DNA from: Lacrimispora indolis DSM 755 | GTDB taxonomy: Bacteria; Bacillota; Clostridia; Lachnospirales; Lachnospiraceae | Length of the DNA: 64,000 nucleotides | Direction: 5' to 3' | Assembly (NCBI RefSeq): GCF_000526995.1 | Contig: NZ_AZUI01000001.1 | Location: 2,108,001-2,172,000, forward strand | In this document: positions 7,896-15,793 of the stretch, in pieces | Layout: every line of letters begins with the position of its first letter | Numbering within the stretch: the stretch's first letter is position 1 | Position numbers and translations under genes: made by a program | The notes under the pieces: generated by a model | Told to the model about the DNA's origin: nothing | What the model saw: the letters and a program-made list of their open reading frames with translations, nothing else | The model's database searches: none

Positions 7896-8096
7896 TTGAG
7901 AAAATCACCAAAAGAACGCCGGATACAATACGTCCAAGCGCAGAGGATAACCACGGTAGAGGCAGCCATTGCTATGAAGGCGCCTCCTGCCAAGACCTTC
8001 TCTGCAACACATCCGGCTTATACATATACAAGCCTTTGTCCGGATCCGGCGTTACGGAAGCCACCAAAGCGAAAGAAGGTGCAGCTTGAAACCTAA
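7896..8096 (+). CDS. Small basic phage protein, 66 aa (TTG start)
   Basis: Basic protein reading RKSPKERRIQYVQAQRITTVEAAI then a Pro/Lys-rich tail. The only start fitting the frame is TTG 7896, preceded by GAAAGGGATGG. Its end overlaps the start of the next gene by eleven bases. The Arg/Lys composition suggests nucleic-acid contact. No family recognised; the unusual start lowers confidence. Confidence 0.5.
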   Translation: MRKSPKERRIQYVQAQRITTVEAAIAMKAPPAKTFSATHPAYTYTSLCPDPALRKPPKRKKVQLET

Positions 8097-8337
8097 AAAG
8101 ATATATGCCCTTTGTAGCTATGGCGCGCCAATAGATACGGGGATAGCCAAGGAGCTTGCGGAGAAGTTGGGGACGGCCCCGGGTGTTATTTGTAATTATG
8201 CAAGGGACGGCCTGATCTATAAAGACCGGTACACCTTCAAGGAGGTGGGACTGGCGAATGAAAAGACTGCGGCGGCTATGAAGTGGGCTGAGGAATGGGA
8301 CGAGGTAACAGAAAGGATATTGACAGCAGGGAGGTGA
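8086..8337 (+). CDS. Hypothetical phage protein, 83 aa (TTG start)
   Basis: Predicted small alpha-helical protein with an HTH-like region (GIAKELAEKLGTAPGVICNYA). TTG 8086 has GAAGGTG 5-11 bases upstream and overlaps the preceding gene. Its TGA stop overlaps the proposed GTG start of the sigma-like regulator (GTGA), the usual sign of coupled translation. It may be a DNA-binding regulator; no family is certain. Confidence 0.6.
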   Translation: MKPKKIYALCSYGAPIDTGIAKELAEKLGTAPGVICNYARDGLIYKDRYTFKEVGLANEKTAAAMKWAEEWDEVTERILTAGR

Positions 8338-8825
8338 CTGAAATAGATAAAGACATTTTGATTGAATATTCCGATGCGCTGGCCCGGGTGAAGCTTCTTC
8401 GGGAGCAGCTGCAGAAGAAGGAGGATCATCTGGACAGGCTAAGGGAACGGGGGTATGTAGTGGCGGATACCGTGACCAAGGGGAAGAGAGGCAAGAAGCC
8501 TCTGGGAACAGCGGTGATCATTGGGTATCCAGTTCCTGAATCCCAGAAAGCTGCCAGGGCCTATGAAAAGAGCTACGCTATCCTGATGGACGAGGAGCAG
8601 GAACTTCTGGAGCTGATCAATCAGGTGGAGAAATACATAGCCGGGGTTGATAAGATGGAGATCAGGAACATCATGACACTGTATTATGTGGAAGGCTTAA
8701 ACTGGGTGCAGGTGGCGCATAGAATGAATGATTTGTATAAAGATCAGATCTATAGGGGGAAGATGCGGTGCTATACGGATAGTAGCTGCCGGCAGAAGCA
8801 TGATAGATTTTTGGAAAAAGATTGA
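8334..8825 (+). CDS. Sigma-like/ArpU-type phage late transcription regulator
   Basis: Begins MTEIDKDILIEYSDALARVKLL and consists of a long coiled coil, a Lys/Gly-rich loop and a C-terminal sigma-region-4-like HTH: IRNIMTLYYVEGLNWVQVAHRMN followed by a basic tail. This is the layout of the small sigma-like regulators (ArpU/RinA type) found just before terminase in Firmicutes phages, which turn on late genes. GTG 8334 is favoured because it overlaps the preceding stop (GTGA) and gives the expected N-terminus; ATG 8295 in the same frame is the alternative and would add 13 residues. Its position one gene before the terminase block supports the role. Confidence 0.7.
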   Translation: MTEIDKDILIEYSDALARVKLLREQLQKKEDHLDRLRERGYVVADTVTKGKRGKKPLGTAVIIGYPVPESQKAARAYEKSYAILMDEEQELLELINQVEKYIAGVDKMEIRNIMTLYYVEGLNWVQVAHRMNDLYKDQIYRGKMRCYTDSSCRQKHDRFLEKD

Positions 8826-8967
8826 AAACGGCGGTTACGGCGGTTTTTTAGTGATATTATTTAAACTGAGAAATCTGTAAACAGATGAATCCATTAGGAA
8901 AACCTCCCCCTGCGGCCGCCGGGTGTAACAGCTTGGCAGCTGATTGATTCCTGATTTTCTCCTTTAT

Positions 8968-9009
8968 GAAAACGCCTGTCGAAATTTGGTCGATGGGTGT
9001 TTTCTTTTA
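8968..9009 (+). terminator. Rho-independent terminator after early/middle operon
   Basis: 15-bp stem (GAAAACGCCTGTCGA pairing with TCGATGGGTGTTTTC, three G-U pairs) with a 7-nt loop, followed by TTTTAT. The 8826-9067 gap otherwise holds a direct repeat CGGCGGTT at about 8829-8848 and no visible gene. Confidence 0.75.
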
Positions 9010-9067
9010 TCTACATCTTAGCAAATAACTCATATATTGAATTATAGATTTAATGTAGGAGACTATC

Positions 9068-9421
9068 ATGTCAAGCTTTGAAATTAAGATATGGAGGCTA
9101 AATTATAACGAGCCAGAAGGAACCAAGTTGTATGAAGCGATTGTGAATTTCACTATTCCTGATGTTGATGGGGAAAATGAATTAATAGTCTTGCAGTGTG
9201 CTAATGAAGTTGCATATGTTGCAAGTGGAATAATAGAGGAAGCTGTTAACTCTTGTGGCGATATTAATGAATCATGTATCACAAACCTTCAAAATGTAGT
9301 TGCTTTAGCAGATGAGGAAGTGGTAGAAACGTTTCATGATTGCTTAAGGCAGTCTGGTATACCAGAAGAATTGATTCACATATGCGAAGTTGAAGTCCTT
9401 GTTAGAGAAAGTTATATTTGA
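9068..9421 (+). CDS. Hypothetical AT-rich phage accessory protein, 117 aa
   Basis: Acidic soluble protein, MSSFEIKIWRLNYNEPEG.... TAGGAGA precedes ATG 9068. Codon use is AT-rich compared with the structural genes, and the gene is enclosed by its own upstream region and by terminators on both sides (8968 and 9446). This is the pattern of a moron, an independently transcribed gene added to a phage and often useful to the lysogen or against rival phages. No family recognised. Confidence 0.65.
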   Translation: MSSFEIKIWRLNYNEPEGTKLYEAIVNFTIPDVDGENELIVLQCANEVAYVASGIIEEAVNSCGDINESCITNLQNVVALADEEVVETFHDCLRQSGIPEELIHICEVEVLVRESYI

Positions 9422-9445
9422 GTGTACATGTTGAGAAAGAACACA

Positions 9446-9472
9446 GAGGCGGCTCAACCCCGTCTCTTTTTT
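9446..9472 (+). terminator. Rho-independent terminator before terminase
   Basis: GAGGCGG (9446-9452) pairs with CCGTCTC (9460-9466, one G-U), loop CTCAACC, followed by six T. Separates the 117-aa accessory gene from the terminase operon. Confidence 0.8.
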
Positions 9473-9512
9473 AATGTAAAAAACAGCCAGATTGGAAGGT
9501 GAGGTGAACCTG

Positions 9513-10025
9513 ATGGCATTAACAGCCAAACAGAAAATATTTGCAGATGAATACCTGATTGATCTTAATGCCACCAGGGCTTACAAGCTGGCATATCCAA
9601 AGGTCAAGAATGATGAGTCGGCCGCAGCTGCAGGGGCCAGATTGTTAAGAAATGTTAAGGTTGAGGATTATATCCAGAAACGAATGAAAGACCGGGAGAA
9701 GCGTACTGAGATCACTCAGGACATGGTTTTAAAGGAGTTAGCAAAGATCGGTTTTGCAAATGTCACTGATTATGTGACAATTGAAGGTCCCTATGTAAAA
9801 GTTAAACAAACGGAAGATATGCCCCCAGATAAGCTTGGAGCCATTGCTGGCATTAAGGAAGGTGCCAACGGGATAGAAATTAAACTGAATGATAAGGGAA
9901 AGGCCCTGGAACTGATCGGCAGGCACCTGGGCATGTTTAAGGATAAACTGGAAGTGTCTGGCACCCTGGAGACTGAGAAAACGAAGCTTGATGACCTGAT
10001 TAAGCAGATGCAGGGAGGTGATTAA
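9513..10025 (+). CDS. terS: Phage terminase small subunit
   Basis: 170 residues. The N-terminal segment LTAKQKIFADEYLIDLNATRAYKLAYP, with AAGARLLRNVKV, is the DNA-recognition HTH signature of the Terminase_2 small subunits. A basic coiled coil and the usual KALELIGRHLGMF motif follow. The protein recognises the packaging site and recruits the large subunit. ATG 9513 is favoured over the in-frame TTG 9492 because GGTGAGGTG lies just upstream of it. The ribosome site of the large subunit (GGGAGGTG) overlaps the end of this gene. Confidence 0.93.
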   Translation: MALTAKQKIFADEYLIDLNATRAYKLAYPKVKNDESAAAAGARLLRNVKVEDYIQKRMKDREKRTEITQDMVLKELAKIGFANVTDYVTIEGPYVKVKQTEDMPPDKLGAIAGIKEGANGIEIKLNDKGKALELIGRHLGMFKDKLEVSGTLETEKTKLDDLIKQMQGGD

Positions 10026-10030
10026 TCCTC

Positions 10031-11403
10031 ATGAGTTCTGAAAGATTATTGTTATCTGAAAAATACAAAGCATTTCTAAAATGCGATGCTCCCGTAGAAT
10101 TCCTTGAGGGAACTTAACTACGGCTGCGGGCAAGACTACGGTCGGCCTTTTTAAGTTCATGCTTAAGGTGGCAGAGAGCCCTAAGAAGCTGCACATCATT
10201 GCTGCAAAGGATACCGGAACTGCTGAGAAGAATATCATCAATAAGGATCTGGGAATCATAGATGATTTTGGAGTTCTGTCTGAATACAACGGCAACGGAA
10301 CCAAAGATGATAAGATCCCCCACATTCTTTTCCATACTTCCGGTGGCGATAAGATCATCTATGTAATGGGATACGGGGACAAGAAGAAATGGCAGAAGGC
10401 CCTGGGCGGCCAGTACGGCTGTCTTTATATTGACGAGATCAACACAGCGGATATTGAGTTTGTAAGAGAGTCCGCCATGCGTTGCGATTACCTGATGGGT
10501 ACGCTTAATCCTGATGATCCCAATCTCCCGGTCTATAAGGAGTATATAAACTGCTCCCGGCCACTTCCTGAATGGGAGGATGAAACGCCGAAAGAAATAC
10601 TGGAAGAATTAAGAGAAGAACCAAAGCCCGGCTGGGTGCACTGGTTCTTTTCTTTTACCCATAATCTGGGCCTGTCCAAGGAGAAGCTGGATCGGATTAT
10701 ATCAAATACTCCAAAAGGTACAAAGATCTGGAAAAACAAGATCCAGGGCCTGAGAGGGAAAGCAACCGGACTGATTTTCCCGAATTTTGACCGTAAAAAG
10801 CATGTGGTCAGCAAAGCCTGGGTAAAACAGCAGATCGAATCCGGAAAGATAAAGGTCAAGAAGTTTTCGGCTGCCCTGGATACCTCTTATTCCAGTAAAA
10901 GCCCTGATACCATTGCAATGATCTTCCAGGCCATCACAACGGACCGTAGGGTGATTATCCTTGATGAGAAGGTGTATAGTAATGCCGATCTATCAGTTCC
11001 GCTGGCTCCATCGGACACGGTTTTGAAGTTCCTGGATTTCCTGGAAAGGAACCGAAAAGAATGGGGACTTGCAAAAGATGTGTTTATTGATTGTGCGGAT
11101 CAGGCAACAATCACGGAGCTTAAGAAATATAAGCGGCTCAAAGGCTGCCTGTATAACTTCCACGATTCTTACAAGAAAGTGACGATCCTGGATCGTATCA
11201 ATTTCATGCTGGGCTGGATCACACAGGGCTGCTATCTGGTTGTAGATACTTGCACAGAGCACATGGGAGAGCTGGACCGGTATTCTTGGCAGGAAGATAA
11301 GGACGAACCGGAGGACCGCAACGATCATACAATCAACGCCAGCCAGTATGGGTGGATCCCATACCGAAATTTGATAGGATTTGAGGAGGAAGAAAAGAAA
11401 TGA
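10031..11403 (+). pseudogene. terL: Phage terminase large subunit, frameshifted before the P-loop
   Basis: The gene starts at ATG 10031 with a good ribosome site and reads 28 residues ending PVEFLEGT, then hits TAA at 10115. The next frame continues LTTAAGKTTVGLFKF, the P-loop, and runs on for over 420 residues to 11403. Walker B is YGCLYIDEINTA; nuclease motifs AALDTSYSSKSPD, DCADQA and NDHTINASQY are intact. Related terminases read EG-TT-AGKTT continuously, so five bases (TAACT, giving AACT-T-AACT) appear inserted at about 10114-10119. No start codon precedes the P-loop in the second frame; ATG 10159 would give a protein lacking ATPase motif A. Possible explanations are a real knock-out, a sequencing error, or an unusual -1 frameshift at GGGAACT, which is not a good slippery site. 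Confidence 0.85.
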
Positions 11404-12923
11404 GGTGGACAAAGAAATTGGGTGACAATATAAAAAGGGGGATCCGCAGCTGGCTTGATATCCAGCCAAGTGGAGGAACCACGATTCAGATCCATGAGAC
11501 TTTAGATTTTGAGCTTCACGCCATCCGCAACCGGATCTGGTACCGCGGTGATGGAAATGAACTGGAGCAGCTTTACCAGCAGACCGCTGAGTTTGCAGAT
11601 CAGTATAAATTTTGGGCATCCAAGTGCACCCCGGGAATGGAAATGAGAAAGATCCATACCGGCTTGCCCGGATTAATCGTTCGTGTTTTGACAGGGATTG
11701 TATTATCAGATATGAATGACTTTGACTTTGATAACGAGGCGCAGGCTGGCTTGTGGAAGGATATAGAGAAAAGGAACCGTTTTCGAAAGAAGCTGGAAGG
11801 GTGCTTAAAAGAAGTATTATATGTCGGTGATGGAGCTTGGAAAGTAACATTCAACACAAAGAAAAGTAAATTTCCTATCCTTCAATGGTATCCAGGGGAA
11901 CGGGTAGAGTTAGTCTATGATGCCGATGAGTTGGAAGAGGTGGTGTTTAAAACGCCATACACAGAAAAACAAAAGCGTTATGTCTTGTATGAGCATTACG
12001 GCTATGGATACATACGGAATGAGTTGTTTGTGGAAGATCGTCAGGTGGATCTAAAATCTATTGATAAGACGAAGAACCTGTCTGATTACCAGTTTGACAG
12101 CAGTACCATACTTGCAGTGCCACTAAAGATATATGAGAGCACGAAATACGAAGGCCGGGGCGGATCCATTTTTGATGGGAAGCTGGATAGTTTCGATGCT
12201 TTTGATGAAGCCTGGAGCCAATGGATGGACGCACTGCGGGCCGGTAGGGCCAGAACCTTTATACCGGAATCTTACATACCAAGAAATCCAGAAACGGGTG
12301 AGCTGATAAGGCCTAACCCATTTGACAACCGTTTTATCTCCGGTGATGACAATATGGGCGAAGACGGGAAAAACATGATTAACACTGAACAGCCGGACAT
12401 TCCTCATGAAAGTTATCTCGCCAGCTATGTGACAGCTTTGGATCTCTGCCTGCAGGGAATCATATCTCCCAGTACACTAGGTATTGATGTAAAGAAACTG
12501 GATAATGCAGAGGCCCAAAGAGAGAAGGAGAAGGCCACTCTCTACACCCGTAACGCTGTGGTGGAGGCTTTGCAGGAAGAACTGCCGGAAGTCATAACGG
12601 CATGTATCAATGCCTATCAAATCTTGCTAAAACAGCCTTTAGAAGAGGTGAAGGTGGAAATACCATTTGGTGAATATGCCAATCCGTCCTTTGAAAGCCA
12701 GGTGGAAACAATGTCAAAAGCCCGGCCAGGATCCCCCGTCATGAGCATTGAGGCCCAGGTGGAGGAAATGTGGGGAGATAGTAAAGATGAGGAATGGAAG
12801 GCCGAAGAGGTGAGCCGGTTAAAAGCTGAGCTGGGGATCATGGAAACGGAGGAACCCGATGTAGCCGGTTATGATGGAATGGAGGGTGCAGCCAATGCGC
12901 CAGAAACAGAAATTACCGAGTGA
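11400..12923 (+). CDS. Phage portal protein (SPP1 gp6-like)
   Basis: 507 residues, the normal length for the SPP1-type portal family. It has a helical clip region, the segment YYGYG-IRNELF in the wing, a conserved central stretch ending in GRARTFIPESYIPRNPETG, and LQGIISPSTLGID with KKLDNAEAQREKEKATLYTRN, the typical crown-side helix. It forms the dodecameric gate through which DNA enters the capsid. ATG 11400 overlaps the terminase stop (ATGA), and its end overlaps the minor capsid gene by 29 bases. Assignment rests on length, order and these segments. Confidence 0.9.
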   Translation: MRWTKKLGDNIKRGIRSWLDIQPSGGTTIQIHETLDFELHAIRNRIWYRGDGNELEQLYQQTAEFADQYKFWASKCTPGMEMRKIHTGLPGLIVRVLTGIVLSDMNDFDFDNEAQAGLWKDIEKRNRFRKKLEGCLKEVLYVGDGAWKVTFNTKKSKFPILQWYPGERVELVYDADELEEVVFKTPYTEKQKRYVLYEHYGYGYIRNELFVEDRQVDLKSIDKTKNLSDYQFDSSTILAVPLKIYESTKYEGRGGSIFDGKLDSFDAFDEAWSQWMDALRAGRARTFIPESYIPRNPETGELIRPNPFDNRFISGDDNMGEDGKNMINTEQPDIPHESYLASYVTALDLCLQGIISPSTLGIDVKKLDNAEAQREKEKATLYTRNAVVEALQEELPEVITACINAYQILLKQPLEEVKVEIPFGEYANPSFESQVETMSKARPGSPVMSIEAQVEEMWGDSKDEEWKAEEVSRLKAELGIMETEEPDVAGYDGMEGAANAPETEITE

Positions 12924-14616
12924 CAATGCTTACAACCTTTGGAAAATCTTTGAGGAAATAGAGCTGGATCTCATCCGAAATCTCAACCGCAACCTTACCC
13001 GGCACGAAAAGGAAGAGGAAAAAGAAGGATTCCGGTGGGAGATGTGGCAAAAGTCAAAGCTTCGGAACCTCTCCAAGTTCCGAAAAGAGAATCTGGAGAT
13101 CATTAAGGAGCATAGTTCCGAGATCAAAGATATGGTCAATAGCACATTGCAGGGGAGCTTTGATAAGGCAAAGAATACCTTACAACGGCTGATCAGTGCC
13201 GCCGGCAGGTCATTAAACCTACCAATTCCAATCCCGGAGGACAAAAAGGACTTGGATATACCGGCAAAGCCGGAGGAAAACTTTTTCGGAATTAATGAGG
13301 GCAAAGTAAACGCCATGCAGGAGACGGCAGATATTATCTTCCGACCTCCCGAAAAGAATCGTGAGGATCAGGATCCCCAGTCCCCTCAGGTCACTGATAA
13401 CGCCGCCTTCCGACCAGAAGGAGCAGAAAAGACCCTGAATGGGAAAGATAATGATCAAAAGTTAGATGACCTCAAGGATAAAGTTACTAAGGACATGCAA
13501 AAGGTACAGGGGGCTGTCTGGAGATACATGGACGACGTTTACCGGAAGACCATCTATAAAACTGGAATGTTCATGGCCGCAGGCACGAAAACATTAGATC
13601 AGGCAATTGATATGGCTACAAAAGATTTCTTAAATGCCGGAATTAATTGTATTGAGTATAAAACAGGCAGGCGGGTAAATATCGCCAGTTATGCAGAAAT
13701 GGCTTTGCGTACCGCCTCCCAGCGGGCGACGTTTCTTGCTGAGGGAAAGTTAAGGGATCAATGGGGAGTTCATACCGTTTTTGTATCAGCTCACGCAAAT
13801 ACCTGTTCTAAGTGCGCGCCGTGGCAAGGAAGGGTTTTGGTTGATGATGTATTCAGCCACGGGACCGCGGAGGAGGCTAAGGAATTAGGGGTTCCTCTTT
13901 TGTCTGAAGCTATGAAAGCAGGCCTGCTACACCCTAACTGCCGCCATACTCTGGCAACGTATTTTCCGGGTGTAACAATGCTTCCTGCTGTACCAGACGA
14001 AAAAAAGGCCAAAGAAAACTACGAAGCAGAGCAGATGCAGCGAGCGATCGAAAGAAAGATACGAAAATGGAAACGGATAGCTGAGGGGGCAGCACAAGGG
14101 GCTACAGTAAAATTGGCAAATGATAAACTGTTTGAGTTGCATAAGATGATGAAAGAACATCTGGAACATCACCCAGAGATACGGAGGACACCAAATCGGG
14201 AAAAAACACGTGGACTGACGGAGAAAAATCCAGAAGTTAGTGTTGTAAAAGCCGCCAAAACTGATATAATGAAATCAGGTAATATTGTAAGAGCATATAT
14301 TGATTCCGGAAGGGTAAACACCAAAATTAATGCCGACAAACAGGGGCGCCACATAAAGAGCTCAGATAAGTACATAGAAGGCAGGAGTTACTTGTACGGT
14401 GAGATCGGGGAGGTCCAAAAGCTTGTCGATGATCTGCAGGGAACCGGTGAACCTGTGTTTAAACCAAGCGGCGAATGGAATAATAAAGAAAAGGTTGTTT
14501 CAGATAAGCCGATCGGGGTTAATGTGGATCCTTTGGGAGAAGAGCAGGAAACAAGAAAGGCAACAATCCATTATTCAAAAACAGGGACGCATGTAGTGCC
14601 AAGGAAGGAGAATTGA
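12895..14616 (+). CDS. Minor capsid protein fused to a C-terminal polymorphic toxin (Ntox50-like) domain
   Basis: 573 residues. Residues 1-360 are a Phage_min_cap2 / Mu F-like minor capsid protein: a helical N-terminus, then THVFVSAHANTCSKCAPW-like core and LHPNCRHTL, the CxxC and HxxC positions typical of the family. After a linker, residues 460-573 match the polymorphic toxin type 50 pattern: INADKQGRHIKSS (from residue 478), YLYGE, GTGEP, IGVNV, and IHYSKTGTHVVP at the end (His559, Lys562, Thr565, His566 as likely catalytic or fold residues). Ntox50 is a predicted RNase fold. ATG 12895 was chosen for its GGAGGG at 12881. The toxin may be packaged in the virion and injected, or act in the lysogen; both are inference. 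The 63-aa gene immediately downstream could be the immunity partner. Confidence 0.85.
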   Translation: MRQKQKLPSDNAYNLWKIFEEIELDLIRNLNRNLTRHEKEEEKEGFRWEMWQKSKLRNLSKFRKENLEIIKEHSSEIKDMVNSTLQGSFDKAKNTLQRLISAAGRSLNLPIPIPEDKKDLDIPAKPEENFFGINEGKVNAMQETADIIFRPPEKNREDQDPQSPQVTDNAAFRPEGAEKTLNGKDNDQKLDDLKDKVTKDMQKVQGAVWRYMDDVYRKTIYKTGMFMAAGTKTLDQAIDMATKDFLNAGINCIEYKTGRRVNIASYAEMALRTASQRATFLAEGKLRDQWGVHTVFVSAHANTCSKCAPWQGRVLVDDVFSHGTAEEAKELGVPLLSEAMKAGLLHPNCRHTLATYFPGVTMLPAVPDEKKAKENYEAEQMQRAIERKIRKWKRIAEGAAQGATVKLANDKLFELHKMMKEHLEHHPEIRRTPNREKTRGLTEKNPEVSVVKAAKTDIMKSGNIVRAYIDSGRVNTKINADKQGRHIKSSDKYIEGRSYLYGEIGEVQKLVDDLQGTGEPVFKPSGEWNNKEKVVSDKPIGVNVDPLGEEQETRKATIHYSKTGTHVVPRKEN

Positions 14617-14617
14617 C

Positions 14618-14809
14618 ATGAGTTTAAAAGAGTTTTATTCAAAAGAAGTTAATATTGTCGATGTTTCCGGAAAGCACTGGAGTGGAGTTGCTGAAGACTA
14701 TTGCTTTCCAGATGAAAATGAATCAGGAAATGAAAGCCTGATTGTTCGATGCAATGCAAGGCTGATTGAATTTGAGACGGTAGACATAGAGACAATAAAC
14801 ACTGTTTAA
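14618..14809 (+). CDS. Small acidic 63-aa protein, candidate immunity partner of the capsid toxin
   Basis: Begins MSLKEFYSKEVNIVDVSGKH and is acidic, with two short beta-rich halves (NIVDVSGKHWSGVAEDY and RLIEFETVDIETI) reminiscent of LSM/SH3-like folds. It starts two bases after the toxin-fusion stop, with AAGGAAGGAG upstream, so both are on one transcript; a terminator follows at once. A small acidic protein tightly coupled behind a toxin domain is the usual position and character of an immunity protein. A structural role in the head cannot be excluded. Confidence 0.6.
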   Translation: MSLKEFYSKEVNIVDVSGKHWSGVAEDYCFPDENESGNESLIVRCNARLIEFETVDIETINTV

Positions 14810-14850
14810 TACCACTGATCTGTAAAAGGACCGGTGGTATTTTTATATTT
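14809..14850 (+). terminator. Rho-independent terminator after toxin/partner pair
   Basis: ATACCAC-type stem of about 12 bp (14809-14820 with 14829-14840, one mismatch), loop TGTAAAAG, followed by TTTTATATTT. It would limit read-through from the toxin region into the capsid genes. Confidence 0.7.
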
Positions 14851-14854
14851 AAAA

Positions 14855-14870
14855 GTTGCGATATCGCAAC
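14855..14870. promoter_or_regulatory. 16-bp perfect palindrome (phage site B)
   Basis: GTTGCGATATCGCAAC, directly after the terminator and about 15 bases before the start of a membrane peptide gene. Same core as sites at 3913, 29934 and 29951. Position at the head of a transcription unit suits an operator. Confidence 0.6.
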
Positions 14871-14886
14871 AGGAAGGAGATCTTAC

Positions 14887-14985
14887 ATGACTACAGGAGT
14901 GCGGATCACGGCTATTATTTGCATTACCATTTTGGTAACTTTAAAGATGCTGTTAGATTCCATTGATAAGGATAAGAAAGGGTAA
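14887..14985 (+). CDS. 32-aa single-helix membrane peptide
   Basis: MTTGVRITAIICITILVTLK then MLLDSIDKDKKG: one transmembrane helix and a charged C-terminus. AGGAAGGAGAT lies 7-17 bases before ATG 14887. It follows palindrome B. Peptides of this kind are frequent between minor capsid and scaffold genes of clostridial phages; function is unknown. Confidence 0.5.
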   Translation: MTTGVRITAIICITILVTLKMLLDSIDKDKKG

Positions 14986-15007
14986 GGTGATCCGGATATC
15001 TTCCTTT

Positions 15008-15036
15008 GAGGCGCAGGGTTATGCGTCTTATTTTTA
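15008..15036 (+). terminator. Hairpin with T-tract before scaffold gene
   Basis: GAGGCGCA (15008-15015) pairs with TGCGTCTT (15022-15029, two G-U pairs), followed by ATTTTTA. Weak to moderate terminator; the rest of the 14986-15138 gap shows the scaffold ribosome site GAAAGGAG and nothing else. Confidence 0.5.
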
Positions 15037-15138
15037 TGCCCGAAGGCGCTATAAACTACGGTGAGACACACTGTTATCAACTGTTCGTGCAAACAGCACA
15101 TGGAGACACCATTTAACTGTGAAAGGAGATTATAAACT

Positions 15139-15780
15139 ATGAGACTTGGAAGATTTATACCTATGTTTGAGGCAGATGGAGGACAGAACGGATCTGGAGG
15201 TGGAGGAGCTGCCACAGGTGCAAACCAGACACCACCAGCCGGTACTGCCCAGCAGACAACTCAGACTGCTGCTCCTGCTATTGATTACGATAAGATCGCT
15301 CAGCCGATAGCAGGGAAACAAGCTGCTACTGAGGATAGCGTCTTGAAAGGGTATCTCAAACAGCAGGGGCTAAGCCAGGAAGAAATGAGTCAGGCTATAG
15401 CCGCATTCAAACAGCAGAAGGCAGCTTCTCAGCCGGATGTGAATGCCATGCAAACACAGCTTGCACAGGCGCAGGCTGCTGCTCAGCAGGCAGCAATTGA
15501 CAAAGCGGCTACGATGGTAGCGATCGGATTAGGTATTGATGTAAAAACAGTTCCATACGCCCTTAAGATGGCTGACTTGACTCAAGTCATAGGCCAGGAC
15601 GGCAAGATCAATGATGAGACAATGAAAAACGCTTTAACAAAAGTACTGGAAGATGTGCCTGCTCTAAAACCCCAGACCGGGCAGGCTACTGGCTTTGTAC
15701 AAGTGGGAGCCCCTGGCCAGGGAGGAACCACAACGGCTATTGATGCAGAATTGGACAAAATTTTTGGAGTTAAAAAATAG
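15139..15780 (+). CDS. Phage scaffolding protein
   Basis: 213 residues with a Gly/Ala/Gln-rich N-terminus, a long Ala/Gln-rich coiled coil in the middle (QLAQAQAAAQQAAIDKAAT) and a short basic C-terminal tail ending FGVKK. This is the standard make-up of a scaffold, which templates procapsid assembly and contacts the coat protein through the basic tail. GAAAGGAG precedes ATG 15139. It lies immediately upstream of the coat protein, the usual order. Confidence 0.85.
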   Translation: MRLGRFIPMFEADGGQNGSGGGGAATGANQTPPAGTAQQTTQTAAPAIDYDKIAQPIAGKQAATEDSVLKGYLKQQGLSQEEMSQAIAAFKQQKAASQPDVNAMQTQLAQAQAAAQQAAIDKAATMVAIGLGIDVKTVPYALKMADLTQVIGQDGKINDETMKNALTKVLEDVPALKPQTGQATGFVQVGAPGQGGTTTAIDAELDKIFGVKK

Positions 15781-15793
15781 GAGGAAATTTATT

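Noticed and set aside
10159..11403. ATG 10159 as true start of the large terminase
   Set aside because: It would delete the P-loop that is still encoded just upstream; the gene is better described as frameshifted.
10993..11850. 285-aa leftward ORF over terminase and portal
   Set aside because: Antisense shadow; the opposite strand encodes well-supported terminase and portal proteins.
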